A DNA stretch of 54,613 bases from JANLVJ01 sp031363945 (GTDB taxonomy: Bacteria > Bacteroidota > Bacteroidia > Sphingobacteriales > Sphingobacteriaceae): assembly GCA_031363945.1 (NCBI GenBank), contig JANLVJ010000005.1, forward strand, positions 1-54,613. The letters are read 5' to 3'. The position numbers were made by a program, and so were the translations under genes. Positions 8,726-16,475 of the stretch are shown one piece after another. A model generated the notes under the pieces. It was not told the DNA's origin and did not search any database. It worked only from the letters and a program-made list of their open reading frames with translations. How positions within the stretch are numbered: the first letter of the stretch is position 1; each line of letters begins with the position of its first letter.

Positions 8726-10183
8726 TTATTTTATCTTACTCGAACTAACTGAACGTGCTTTAAACTTAGGCTTCTGGCCCCTGCCGATTTCCGGAGAACC
8801 AACCCTGATCATAGCACATCTGAAACCTATTTCGGCAGATGATTTATTTTCGTCCATAAATCTTCTTGCGCCAGGAGTTAACCAGTATGCTCTATCATTC
8901 CATGAACCCCCTTTATAAACACGCGATTTATCATTTACCAGTGATGTTTTACCATATGCAAAGTTTACCTTTTCATCACCTTCACCACGAACATCAGGGT
9001 TCTTATAGTGAGTAGTGTCAAGTATTTCTGTAAGGTGTCCAAGACTATCCTTCTTGGCAGCTTTTCCTAATGAATCGCCAAGTACTTTCTTGTAAACATT
9101 ACCGCGGTATGGATTAAAGTCCTGGACGTCTTCAAATGACATCGGGCGATATACATCTTCTACCCATTCACTGACATTACCGGCCATATCAAACAGGCCA
9201 AAATCATTTGGAGGAAAGCTTTTTACTTTTGTAGTCACATCTCCACCATCATTCAGGTAACCTGCAACACCCATATTATCTCCTCTGCCTCTTTTGAAAT
9301 TCGCAAGCATTAAGCCCATAGTCTTTCCTTTTGAACTCCGGGTAGTTAGACCATTCCAGGGGTATATTTTCTTTTCAGCAATGTTTTCATAATCTTCGTT
9401 TCCCTTTAAAGATAGTGCAGCATATTCCCATTCTGCTTCAGTTGGTAAACGGTAAGCAGGTAATAAAATTCCATCCTGCATTCTTACACCACGGGTTTTG
9501 CCTTTATTGGCAGGGTCAAGATCTTTCAAATTTTTCTTCACAAGACCTTCGTACTGACCCGCGTAATACGAATCAGTATTGAAGCTGTTAGCACCAGATT
9601 CAGTTGGATTAGGCTTCTGTATTCCTTTTTCAACAAGTATTTCTTCATTTACCCTGTCTGTTCTCCAGACACAAAAATCCTGTACCTGTTTCCAGCTGAC
9701 ACCAACTACAGGATAATCCTGAAAAGAGGGATGTCTAAGGTAATATTTAACATATGGCTCATTATAGGCCAACGCTTTTCTCCAGCTCAATGTGTCAGGA
9801 AGGGCATTATGATAAACCTGTGGATATTGTTTATAAACACGCTGAATCCAATAAAGGTATTCAAGCCAGTTAATATTAGTGACTTCTGTCTGATCCATAT
9901 AGAAAGAAGCAACAGTTACTCTGCGTTCAAAATTATCATTGTCATAACCAAGATCCTGCTCAATCTGGCCCATTACAAAGGTTCCACCCTCAATAAGCAC
10001 CAAATTTGGACCTGTTGCCTGCTTTACATTATTGTACCGCTGGAAACCGCCGTTTTTCGGGTCATTATAAGACCAACCAGTTGCAGATGAGCGCTGGCCA
10101 CCGCCTCCACCTTTCTTACTGCATGAACTCGCGAGTAATAAGGCTGGAATAGCTAGTAAAAGCGTAAAATTGGTTCTATTCAT
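8726..10183 (-). CDS. gldJ: Gliding motility / type IX secretion lipoprotein, GldJ-like (formylglycine-generating-enzyme fold)
   Basis: Outer-membrane lipoprotein needed for gliding motility and for stability of the type IX secretion machinery in Bacteroidota. From the ATG at 10183 (preceded by AGGAAAA) the 485 residues begin with a lipoprotein signal ending LLLASSC, then a Gly-rich linker. The FGE/SUMF1-like domain follows: LVLIEGGTFVMG, DQTEVTN, YPVVGVSW, RLPTEAEWEYAA, DMAGNVSEWVEDVY, YKGGSWND, GFRCA. The GWSYNDPKNGGF segment before the domain argues for GldJ over GldK. A TTG ten codons upstream is also in frame but would spoil the signal peptide. gldH lies nearby. Confidence 0.8.
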   Translation of the reverse strand: MNRTNFTLLLAIPALLLASSCSKKGGGGGQRSSATGWSYNDPKNGGFQRYNNVKQATGPNLVLIEGGTFVMGQIEQDLGYDNDNFERRVTVASFYMDQTEVTNINWLEYLYWIQRVYKQYPQVYHNALPDTLSWRKALAYNEPYVKYYLRHPSFQDYPVVGVSWKQVQDFCVWRTDRVNEEILVEKGIQKPNPTESGANSFNTDSYYAGQYEGLVKKNLKDLDPANKGKTRGVRMQDGILLPAYRLPTEAEWEYAALSLKGNEDYENIAEKKIYPWNGLTTRSSKGKTMGLMLANFKRGRGDNMGVAGYLNDGGDVTTKVKSFPPNDFGLFDMAGNVSEWVEDVYRPMSFEDVQDFNPYRGNVYKKVLGDSLGKAAKKDSLGHLTEILDTTHYKNPDVRGEGDEKVNFAYGKTSLVNDKSRVYKGGSWNDRAYWLTPGARRFMDENKSSAEIGFRCAMIRVGSPEIGRGQKPKFKARSVSSSKIK

Positions 10184-10360
10184 TACTATTTTCCTAAAAT
10201 GAAGTTTCTTCAAAACAACGTATTTTAATGATAATTATTTTAAGCATATAGCTTAAGATTCTTTAGCTACTTTACAGAATTTCTAAGATTCTTCTGATTG
10301 TTTCGTCCTTTATTCGGATTAAGACGTTATAAAGTTACATTTTAATAAAGCATTCTAATT

Positions 10361-10837
10361 ATGAGCATTCGAGTAGGTTTTGGTTTTGACGTTCATCAAC
10401 TTAAAATTGGGCACCCTTTTTATCTTGGCGGGGTATTGTTGGACCATAGCAGTGGGGCTTTCGGTCATTCAGATGCAGATGTACTGATTCATGCCATCTG
10501 TGATGCAATGCTGGGTGCCGCAAACTTACGCGATATTGGTTATCATTTCTCAGACAAGGATGAGCAGTTCAGGGGCATTTCAAGTTTGCTTTTACTTGAA
10601 AGGGTGCGTGTATTAATTCAGGAAAAAGGTTGGAAAGTGGCAAATATGGACACTTCTATTTGCCTCGAAGCCCCTAAAATACAGGCCCATGTGCCTCGAA
10701 TGCAGATTTTAATTGCCAAGGCTGCTGGTGTTGACCCTGAAGCTGTTTCGATTAAGGCAACAACAAATGAGCAGATGGGCTTTATTGGCAGGCAGGAAGG
10801 ACTCACAGCCTATGCAGTGGTTTTACTCGAAAAATAA
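10361..10837 (+). CDS. ispF: 2-C-methyl-D-erythritol 2,4-cyclodiphosphate synthase
   Basis: Converts CDP-ME 2-phosphate to MEcPP with release of CMP in the MEP isoprenoid pathway. The 158 residues match the family. Metal ligands are Asp10 and His12 (FDVHQ) and His44 (DADVLIHAICDA). The substrate loop GHSDAD and the C-terminal KATTNEQMGFIGRQEG are present. It is divergent from gldJ and convergent with gldH. The 177-base upstream region is AT-rich and has only a weak TACATTTT box. Confidence 0.97.
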   Translation: MSIRVGFGFDVHQLKIGHPFYLGGVLLDHSSGAFGHSDADVLIHAICDAMLGAANLRDIGYHFSDKDEQFRGISSLLLLERVRVLIQEKGWKVANMDTSICLEAPKIQAHVPRMQILIAKAAGVDPEAVSIKATTNEQMGFIGRQEGLTAYAVVLLEK

Positions 10838-10860
10838 ATTTTAGATTTTTCGAATATTAA

Positions 10861-10900
10861 AGTTGAAGGAGGAAGTTTATATATATAGCCTCCTTCAGCT
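10861..10900. terminator. Stem-loop between convergent ispF and gldH
   Basis: A stem of about 12 bp (10861-10872 with 10889-10900, one G-T pair) has a 16-base AT-rich loop. No good T run follows on either strand, so termination is likely but not certain. Confidence 0.5.
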
Positions 10901-10973
10901 TAAAAAAATCAATTAAAGAAACCTTTCCGATTGAACCAATTTTATTGAAGAGTCTATAAAACGCATTCTGCGA

Positions 10974-11459
10974 TTAATGCGACTTTTCTATGCGCAGGCC
11001 TGCATCAACAACATCACGCAGGGGTTGCTCCCGCATATTCTGTTCAAGTTGAAAGTTATAAATTCCAGCTTTTTCAAATTTAATATTATTCGCAAATGGA
11101 ATCGTATATGTAATAATAGTTCCTGACCCTTTCCCAAGCCAACTGCCATCGGGGCTTGCCAGTTTAAATTCTAGTCTGCGGGTTTGTATAGCCTTGGTCT
11201 TGGGGCTGTAAATATGTAGCAGCACAAACATATTAGAATACTTGTAATTATTAGTAATTCTGACATTGTAAAACAGGTTGTAATTGCTTTTCAAATCTTT
11301 AATTTCTAAATAATTATCCTTCTTATCATTAAAATTCCAGTTATTGTCAGCGATAGATTTGCTTCGGTCGTAAATTGATGACTCTTTGCAAGAAAACAGT
11401 AGAATTCCTGCAATAAAAAGAAGACAAAAGTTTTTCAAAAATTTAGGCGTGAATGACAA
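10974..11459 (-). CDS. gldH: Gliding motility lipoprotein GldH
   Basis: Small lipoprotein of the gliding apparatus. The 161 residues start with a signal peptide ending GILLFSC (Cys24), then a GldH domain with the YDRSK and W-F-DK opening and the RRLEFKLASPDGSWLGKGSG core. There is no ATG in frame before the middle of the gene. The start is taken as TTG at 11459, six bases after the ricT stop, and no convincing ribosome binding site is visible. Translation may be coupled to ricT. Its order with ricT and holB is typical of Bacteroidota. Confidence 0.88.
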   Translation of the reverse strand: MSFTPKFLKNFCLLFIAGILLFSCKESSIYDRSKSIADNNWNFNDKKDNYLEIKDLKSNYNLFYNVRITNNYKYSNMFVLLHIYSPKTKAIQTRRLEFKLASPDGSWLGKGSGTIITYTIPFANNIKFEKAGIYNFQLEQNMREQPLRDVVDAGLRIEKSH

Positions 11460-11464
11460 TGCAC

Positions 11465-12613
11465 TTAAGCTTTAGGTTTACTATTTTTCTGTCTGGTTAT
11501 TCGCTTTTTCTTTTTCTGCCTGTCATCAAGTCGGGTTATACTGTCTTTACCAACGACGTTTTCATAATCCAAAACTCTTGGTGCAGGGCCTTTTGGCAAA
11601 ATTTGTGCTTCTTGAAGATCCTCGGGTTTCTGACCTTTTTTATTAAGTTCTACAAGTTCAAGTACACGTGAAACAGGAAGTGGAATCCAATTTTCTTCTC
11701 CTGGATAGCTGAACCACATTAACCTTTTAAATATATCAGTCTTTTGCCAGCGGGCAACACCTTTTAAAGTATCAATATGCGATACATGATCAGGAATATC
11801 TTTAAGAGCATCAAGGTATGTATCGAGTTCAAAATTTAAACAACATTTAAGCTTGCCACACTGACCTGCCAGCTTAAGGGTATTGAGCGAAAGATTCTGA
11901 TATCTTGCAGCTGAAGTAGAAACAGATTTAAAGTCTGTAAGCCATGTCGAACAGCAGAGTTCACGACCACAGGAACCAATTCCTCCCAGGCGGCTTGCTT
12001 CCTGACGCATACCTATCTGGCGCATTTCAATGCGTATTCTAAACTCCTCAGCAAGTTTTTTAATCAGTTCGCGAAAATCGACTCGTTCATCGGCAGTATA
12101 ATAAAAAGTAGCTTTTGATTTATCAGCCTGATATTCAACATCACTAAGCTTCATTAATAGCTTTAGTTCAAGAGCCATCTTCCTTGCTTTATGCATGGCT
12201 TCATGTTCAGCAGTTTTTGCAGCCTTCCACTTTTCAATATCTATTAAATTAGCCTTGCGATAGATTTTTTTCAGGTTCTCAAGATCTGTAATACCCTTTT
12301 TCTTAAGCTGTATTCTGACCAATTCACCTGTTAACGAAATATGACCGAGATCAAATCCACTAGAACCCGTTTCAACTACCACAGGGTCACCCTGTTCTAG
12401 GTAAAAGTTTTCTGAGTTGACAAAAAATTCTTTTCTTGAACCTTTAAATCTGATTTCTACGATTTTAAAAGAAGCTGACTGACCCGGATTTTGCATATCG
12501 GAAAGCCAGTCGTATGTATCAAGTTTGCTGCATCCACCGTCTGTAAGGCAACTTCCATTGCTTTTACATCCAGCCGGGGCGCATCCACCTGTTGAACAAG
12601 TTGCACAACCCAT
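11465..12613 (-). CDS. ricT: PSP1 domain protein, RicT/YaaT-like
   Basis: The relative in Bacillus is a subunit of an iron-sulfur complex that affects RNA processing and development; the role in Bacteroidota is not settled. The 382 residues start with a striking Cys-rich segment (MGCATCSTGGCAPAGCKSNG, then further Cys), probably a metal or cluster site. The PSP1 core follows, with GGIGSCGRELCCSTWL, LAGQCGKLKCCLNFE and the invariant Cys pairs. The C-terminus is lysine-rich. It lies between holB and gldH on one strand and is probably cotranscribed with gldH. Confidence 0.9.
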   Translation of the reverse strand: MGCATCSTGGCAPAGCKSNGSCLTDGGCSKLDTYDWLSDMQNPGQSASFKIVEIRFKGSRKEFFVNSENFYLEQGDPVVVETGSSGFDLGHISLTGELVRIQLKKKGITDLENLKKIYRKANLIDIEKWKAAKTAEHEAMHKARKMALELKLLMKLSDVEYQADKSKATFYYTADERVDFRELIKKLAEEFRIRIEMRQIGMRQEASRLGGIGSCGRELCCSTWLTDFKSVSTSAARYQNLSLNTLKLAGQCGKLKCCLNFELDTYLDALKDIPDHVSHIDTLKGVARWQKTDIFKRLMWFSYPGEENWIPLPVSRVLELVELNKKGQKPEDLQEAQILPKGPAPRVLDYENVVGKDSITRLDDRQKKKKRITRQKNSKPKA

Positions 12614-12682
12614 TATTTAATCTATATATAGTGAACGGGGGGCCTTCCCTACCGAACAGCCGCATTATTTCTGTACCCTGAA

Positions 12683-13798
12683 TTATTTGCTTAAAAGCCT
12701 ATGCAATCGTAAAGATACATCTAAAAATAGAATTTTAGGATTTGCATTCCGCTCGATATGATAAATTGATTTATCGATCTCTGCAACTATTTTAGGTGCA
12801 TTTTCAACGCTAATATACTGAAACCAACCGGTTGCTACCGGGTCAGGTTTCATTCTTAAGAGGCTGGGTACTCCTAGGGACAAAAGCAAAGCTTCACGAA
12901 TCATTTTAAGGCCAAAATGCATAAAACTCTTCTGTGTCTCACGGCCAGCACCAGACTTCCCTGAACGTGAAAACTGCTCAACCCATTCGACGATTCTTAC
13001 AGGTTTACCTTCACGGCAGATTTGCATCCAGTTGCTGAATAAAGGGGTAAAATCATCCTTGATATGAGTTAAAAGCCGCATAGCCAAGCCAATATTACCT
13101 TCCGATAAAAAGGCTAATGAACTTGCAACTGCTTGATCAACCTTGGTTTTTTGCTGCAGATATTCCCTGACTTCTATGTCTGAAAAAACCGGTATCTGGG
13201 TCAGCTGGGTTCGGGAAAGGATAGTTGGCAGAATTAATTCTTTATTTTCGGCAACAAAGATTAACTGTGTACGGGCAGAGGGTTCCTCAATCAGTTTCAG
13301 CAAGCTATTACCTTCTTTGCCCAGATATTCAGGGAGCCACATGATCAATATCTGAAATTCCGATTCAAAAGGCTTCATGCTCAGACGGGCATGCACCTGA
13401 TGGCATTCATTAATATTAATGTTCAATTGTTTATTCGCAAGAGCAAGTTCTGACTGCCATGCATCAAGGGTTAAGAATGGACTGTCCAATAATAATCTGC
13501 GCCACTCTTTAATGAACAAATTCGAATGATCATCTTTTTTACCTGCAAAGGGAAAACTAAAATGAAGATCGGGATGAATAAATTTCTGATTCTTCAAACA
13601 GGCATTACAGGTACCACATGAATCGGTCTTGCCTCTTTGTTGGCACTGAATATATTGGGCGTAGGCAAGGGCAAGCGGCATTGCGGCTGAACCCTCAGCC
13701 CCAAGAAAAAGCCGTGCATGGGCCATTTTACCCTTAACGATATTTGCTATAAACGTTGATTTAAGCGACTCGTGTCCCGGAATATCCTTAAAAAGCAT
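12683..13798 (-). CDS. holB: DNA polymerase III subunit delta' (clamp loader)
   Basis: Delta' is the non-ATP-binding clamp-loader subunit that helps place the sliding clamp on DNA. From the ATG at 13798 the 371 residues begin MLFKDIPGHESLKS. The P-loop is degenerate (GAEGSAAM at 33-40), as expected for delta'. A zinc module has Cys52, Cys61, Cys64 and Cys67. The sensor region IMWLPEYLGKEGNSLLKLIEEPS and SRTQ arginine-finger region follow. An open frame runs 20 codons further upstream, but using it would overlap ruvX, which starts at 13857 on the other strand. Confidence 0.92.
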   Translation of the reverse strand: MLFKDIPGHESLKSTFIANIVKGKMAHARLFLGAEGSAAMPLALAYAQYIQCQQRGKTDSCGTCNACLKNQKFIHPDLHFSFPFAGKKDDHSNLFIKEWRRLLLDSPFLTLDAWQSELALANKQLNININECHQVHARLSMKPFESEFQILIMWLPEYLGKEGNSLLKLIEEPSARTQLIFVAENKELILPTILSRTQLTQIPVFSDIEVREYLQQKTKVDQAVASSLAFLSEGNIGLAMRLLTHIKDDFTPLFSNWMQICREGKPVRIVEWVEQFSRSGKSGAGRETQKSFMHFGLKMIREALLLSLGVPSLLRMKPDPVATGWFQYISVENAPKIVAEIDKSIYHIERNANPKILFLDVSLRLHRLLSK

Positions 13799-13856
13799 AA
13801 TGTAAAAATAAGACAATGGTTTAATTTCCTTTCTTTTGTTATAAAATGAATATTTC

Positions 13857-14267
13857 ATGGCAAGATTAATGGCCTTTGATTATGGCGCTAAGCGTCTTGG
13901 GATCGCTGTAACTGATACATTACAACTTATTGCAACAGGCTTAACAACAATACACCCAAAAGACATCAAACTTTTTCTGACTGAATACCTGAAAACTGAA
14001 GAGATTAGTTGCTTTATTGTAGGTGAGCCCCGGCAGCTTGATAACACTCTGTCAGAAACCGCGGGTCAAGCAGAAGCTTTTAGCCGTCAACTAATTAAAT
14101 TATATCCTACAATAGCCGTAAAAAGAGTTAATGAAAGAAATACGAGTAAAATGGCTATGAGAGCACTGATCGACTCAGGGGTTAAAAAGAGTGACAGAAG
14201 AAATAAGGGTATACTGGATACTGTCAGCGCTACACTCATTTTACAGGCATATATGGAGAGTTTATAG
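13857..14267 (+). CDS. ruvX: Holliday junction resolvase-like RuvX/YqgF
   Basis: RNase H-fold nuclease of the YqgF family, implicated in Holliday junction resolution and in 16S rRNA 5' maturation. The 136 residues show the FDYGAKRLGIAVTD opening with catalytic Asp8, the FIVGEP strand, RVNERNTSKMA and the C-terminal DTVSATLILQAYME helix with the last acidic residue. The start is 58 bases from the divergent holB start. def follows on the same strand after 69 bases, a common pairing in Bacteroidota. Confidence 0.95.
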   Translation: MARLMAFDYGAKRLGIAVTDTLQLIATGLTTIHPKDIKLFLTEYLKTEEISCFIVGEPRQLDNTLSETAGQAEAFSRQLIKLYPTIAVKRVNERNTSKMAMRALIDSGVKKSDRRNKGILDTVSATLILQAYMESL

Positions 14268-14336
14268 GCCACAAGGGTATTTAACCCGTAGAATATGAGT
14301 GAAATTTTAGATATTTGCAGTAAATTTTTTCTTTTA

Positions 14337-14912
14337 ATGATTCTACCAATAGTTGCGTACGGTGATCCGGTTTTAAAAAAAGTTGCTCAGAATATTGAAC
14401 CTTAATATCCAGGACTTAAAGAACTGATCAGCAATATGTATGATACGATGTATCATGCAAAAGGGGTTGGCCTTGCTGCTCCACAGGTCGGTGTTTCTAT
14501 CAGACTTTTTGTAATAGACGGTGCCCCATATGAAGAAGATACTGTCGAGCTCAGTGGGTTTAAAAAGGTTTTTATCAACGCCCGTCGCCTGCATGAAGAG
14601 GGAGAAGAATGGCTTTTCAATGAAGGCTGTCTTAGTATTCCTGATATCAGAGAAGAAATAAGCCGGAAAGAAACGATTCTGTTAATCTATCTGGACGAGG
14701 ATTTTATAGAACATACTGAAATATTCAGTGGTATTGCAGCCCGCATCATCATGCATGAATATGATCATATAGACGGCAAATTATTTACTGATTACCTTAG
14801 CCCGTTGAAAAAGAGAATGTTAAAAAACAGACTAGAATCTATCACCAAGGGGGCAATTAAAGTTGATTATAAGATGAAATTTCCACATAACAAGAAAACA
14901 AGGAAGAATTAA
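14337..14912 (+). pseudogene. def: Peptide deformylase gene with an in-frame TAA at codon 23
   Basis: Peptide deformylase removes the N-formyl group from new proteins and is normally essential. Reading from ATG 14337 gives MILPIVAYGDPVLKKVAQ and then a TAA at 14403-14405. The same frame continues YPGLKELISNMYDTM to a normal end, so the family sequence is unbroken except for one codon. All three active-site motifs lie after the stop: GVGLAAPQ (Gly45), EGCLS (Cys98) and HEYDH (His140, His144). An ATG at 14436 could restart translation but would lose the first 33 residues. An earlier in-frame ATG (14295) is also before the stop. The cause could be a sequencing error, a nonsense mutation backed by a second def copy, or readthrough/restart. 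Confidence 0.85.
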
Positions 14913-14932
14913 ACTGCCGTTTTCAAAATCGG

Positions 14933-15262
14933 TTAACCCTTTAGCAGACCAGAACTTTCCTGAATAGCACCTTCCTGACCTGCAATTACCTGACCGGGAT
15001 TACCCTGGTCAGGACTAACAGCAACAATTCCTTTTATTTCAGGCACTTCTTTTCTGACTGTTTCTTCAACACCTGCTTTTAAAGTCATCATACTCATAGG
15101 GCAAGATCCGCAAGAACCAAGAAGTTGCAATTTCAATATAAAATCACTGGTGATTTCGATAACCTCGACATCACCCCCATCGGTCCTGAGATACGGGCGT
15201 ATTTGATCTAATGCTTTTTCTACCCGTGCTCTTAAATCGCTTGACTCGACTATTACTGACAT
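14933..15262 (-). CDS. NifU C-terminal domain protein (Nfu-type iron-sulfur carrier)
   Basis: Carries or delivers iron-sulfur clusters to target proteins. The 109 residues are a single NifU-like domain: VEKALDQIRPYLRTDGGDVEV and the cluster-binding GSCGSCPMS with Cys51 and Cys54. A short C-terminal tail is Gly- and Gln-rich. It lies 29 bases downstream of mrp on the same strand, so the two very likely form an iron-sulfur assembly operon. It is convergent with def, with only 20 bases between stops and no clear terminator. Confidence 0.93.
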   Translation of the reverse strand: MSVIVESSDLRARVEKALDQIRPYLRTDGGDVEVIEITSDFILKLQLLGSCGSCPMSMMTLKAGVEETVRKEVPEIKGIVAVSPDQGNPGQVIAGQEGAIQESSGLLKG

Positions 15263-15291
15263 ATGAACAAATTTACAAATAAAGCGCCATT

Positions 15292-16377
15292 TTATGCCTG
15301 TGCTTTTTCAGTTGGTGAAACTGCGTTTTTAATAGCAATTTGCTGGGCAACCTTTTCAGCAAGTCTTAAAAAGATTTCAGCTCCAGGATGGTTATCTGAT
15401 AAAACGATGGGCGCACCCTGGTCCCCAGATTCAGTAATACCAGCAAAAAGTGGAATTTCTTCAAGTAATGGAATTTCAAATTGCTGGGCCAGAAGCTTAC
15501 CTCCACTTTTTCCGAAAATATAATATTTATTATCGGGTAATTCATCTGGCGTGAAATAAGCCATATTTTCAACAATCCCCAGAATGGGTATATGAATAGA
15601 ATCCATCAAAAACATACCAATTCCTTTAGCGGTGTCAGCAAGTGAAACTTTCTGAGGTGTGGTCACAATTACGGCCCCAGTGATAGGGAAGGTTTGGGCA
15701 ACAGTAATATGTATGTCGCCTGTACCTGGTGGCAGATCTACAATCAGATAATCTAGCTGCCCCCAATCGGCATCATTAAATAATTGCTTGACTGCAGTTG
15801 AAACCATCGGTCCACGCCAGGGAATTGGTTGTCCCGGGCTAGAGAAGAACCCGATTGATAAAAGCTTGATCCCGTATTTTTCAATTGGTAAAATTTTACT
15901 TTTTCCATCTACCATTGTTCCCTTGGGCTTGGCACCTTCTAGTTCAAACATGATAGGAATAGACGGGCCGTAGATGTCTGCATCGATCAAACCTACAGCA
16001 GCTCCTTTTTTTGAAAGTGCCAGTGCAAGATTTGCGGCAACTGTTGATTTACCAACTCCACCTTTACCAGATGAAACAAGCACAATATTTTTGATATTTG
16101 GAAACATATCAGTTTTATTGGCAGATGTCACACGCGATGTCATACCAACTTCAACTGTGACCCCTGGGTCAATATAATCGTGAATGGCTTTTCGACAGGC
16201 ATCTTCAATTACTTTTTTAAGCGGACAAGCAGGCGTTGTCAGGATAATTGTAAAAGAAATTGTAGTTTCAGTACAGCTAATATTTTCAACCATATTTAAG
16301 CTGACCAGGTCTTTTTTAAGGTCCGGCTCTTCTACATGGCTTAATGCGGCCAGTACTTGTTCTTTTGTAAAATTCAT
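15292..16377 (-). CDS. Mrp/NBP35-family P-loop ATPase (iron-sulfur carrier)
   Basis: ApbC/Mrp proteins bind and transfer iron-sulfur clusters using ATP. The 361 residues have an N-terminal MIP18-type (DUF59) domain (about 1-85) and the deviant Walker A GKGGVGKS at 104-111, followed by DADIYGPSIP and DLPPGTGD. The C-terminal CxxC that binds the bridging cluster in many Mrp proteins is not present where expected: the region reads ENMAYFTPDELPDNKYYIFG. I recall this substitution in other Bacteroidota, so it is probably lineage-typical. The NifU-like gene follows on the same strand. Confidence 0.93.
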   Translation of the reverse strand: MNFTKEQVLAALSHVEEPDLKKDLVSLNMVENISCTETTISFTIILTTPACPLKKVIEDACRKAIHDYIDPGVTVEVGMTSRVTSANKTDMFPNIKNIVLVSSGKGGVGKSTVAANLALALSKKGAAVGLIDADIYGPSIPIMFELEGAKPKGTMVDGKSKILPIEKYGIKLLSIGFFSSPGQPIPWRGPMVSTAVKQLFNDADWGQLDYLIVDLPPGTGDIHITVAQTFPITGAVIVTTPQKVSLADTAKGIGMFLMDSIHIPILGIVENMAYFTPDELPDNKYYIFGKSGGKLLAQQFEIPLLEEIPLFAGITESGDQGAPIVLSDNHPGAEIFLRLAEKVAQQIAIKNAVSPTEKAQA

Positions 16378-16393
16378 TCTAACAATTTTATTG

Positions 16394-16401
16394 CAAAATT
16401 A
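16394..16401 (-). promoter_or_regulatory. Bacteroidota -7 promoter box for mrp
   Basis: Reads TAATTTTG on the minus strand, a full TAnnTTTG match, 16 bases before the mrp ATG. The -33 element is unclear. Confidence 0.45.
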
Positions 16402-16475
16402 GGCAAAGAATTAACATATCTATGTCATAACTATTTCCTTTAATTTGTGCAGACTCCCTCAATTGTCATTTAAAT

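Noticed and set aside
13799..13858. Longer N-terminus for HolB
   Set aside because: It would overlap the divergent ruvX start; the shorter start gives the usual family N-terminus.
14295..14339. An earlier in-frame ATG (14295) that might bypass the stop in def
   Set aside because: It is upstream of the TAA at 14403, so any product from it would still stop there.
14403..14405. TAA read as a sense codon (genome-wide recoding)
   Set aside because: Many intact genes in the window end in TAA at the expected length, so TAA is a normal stop here.
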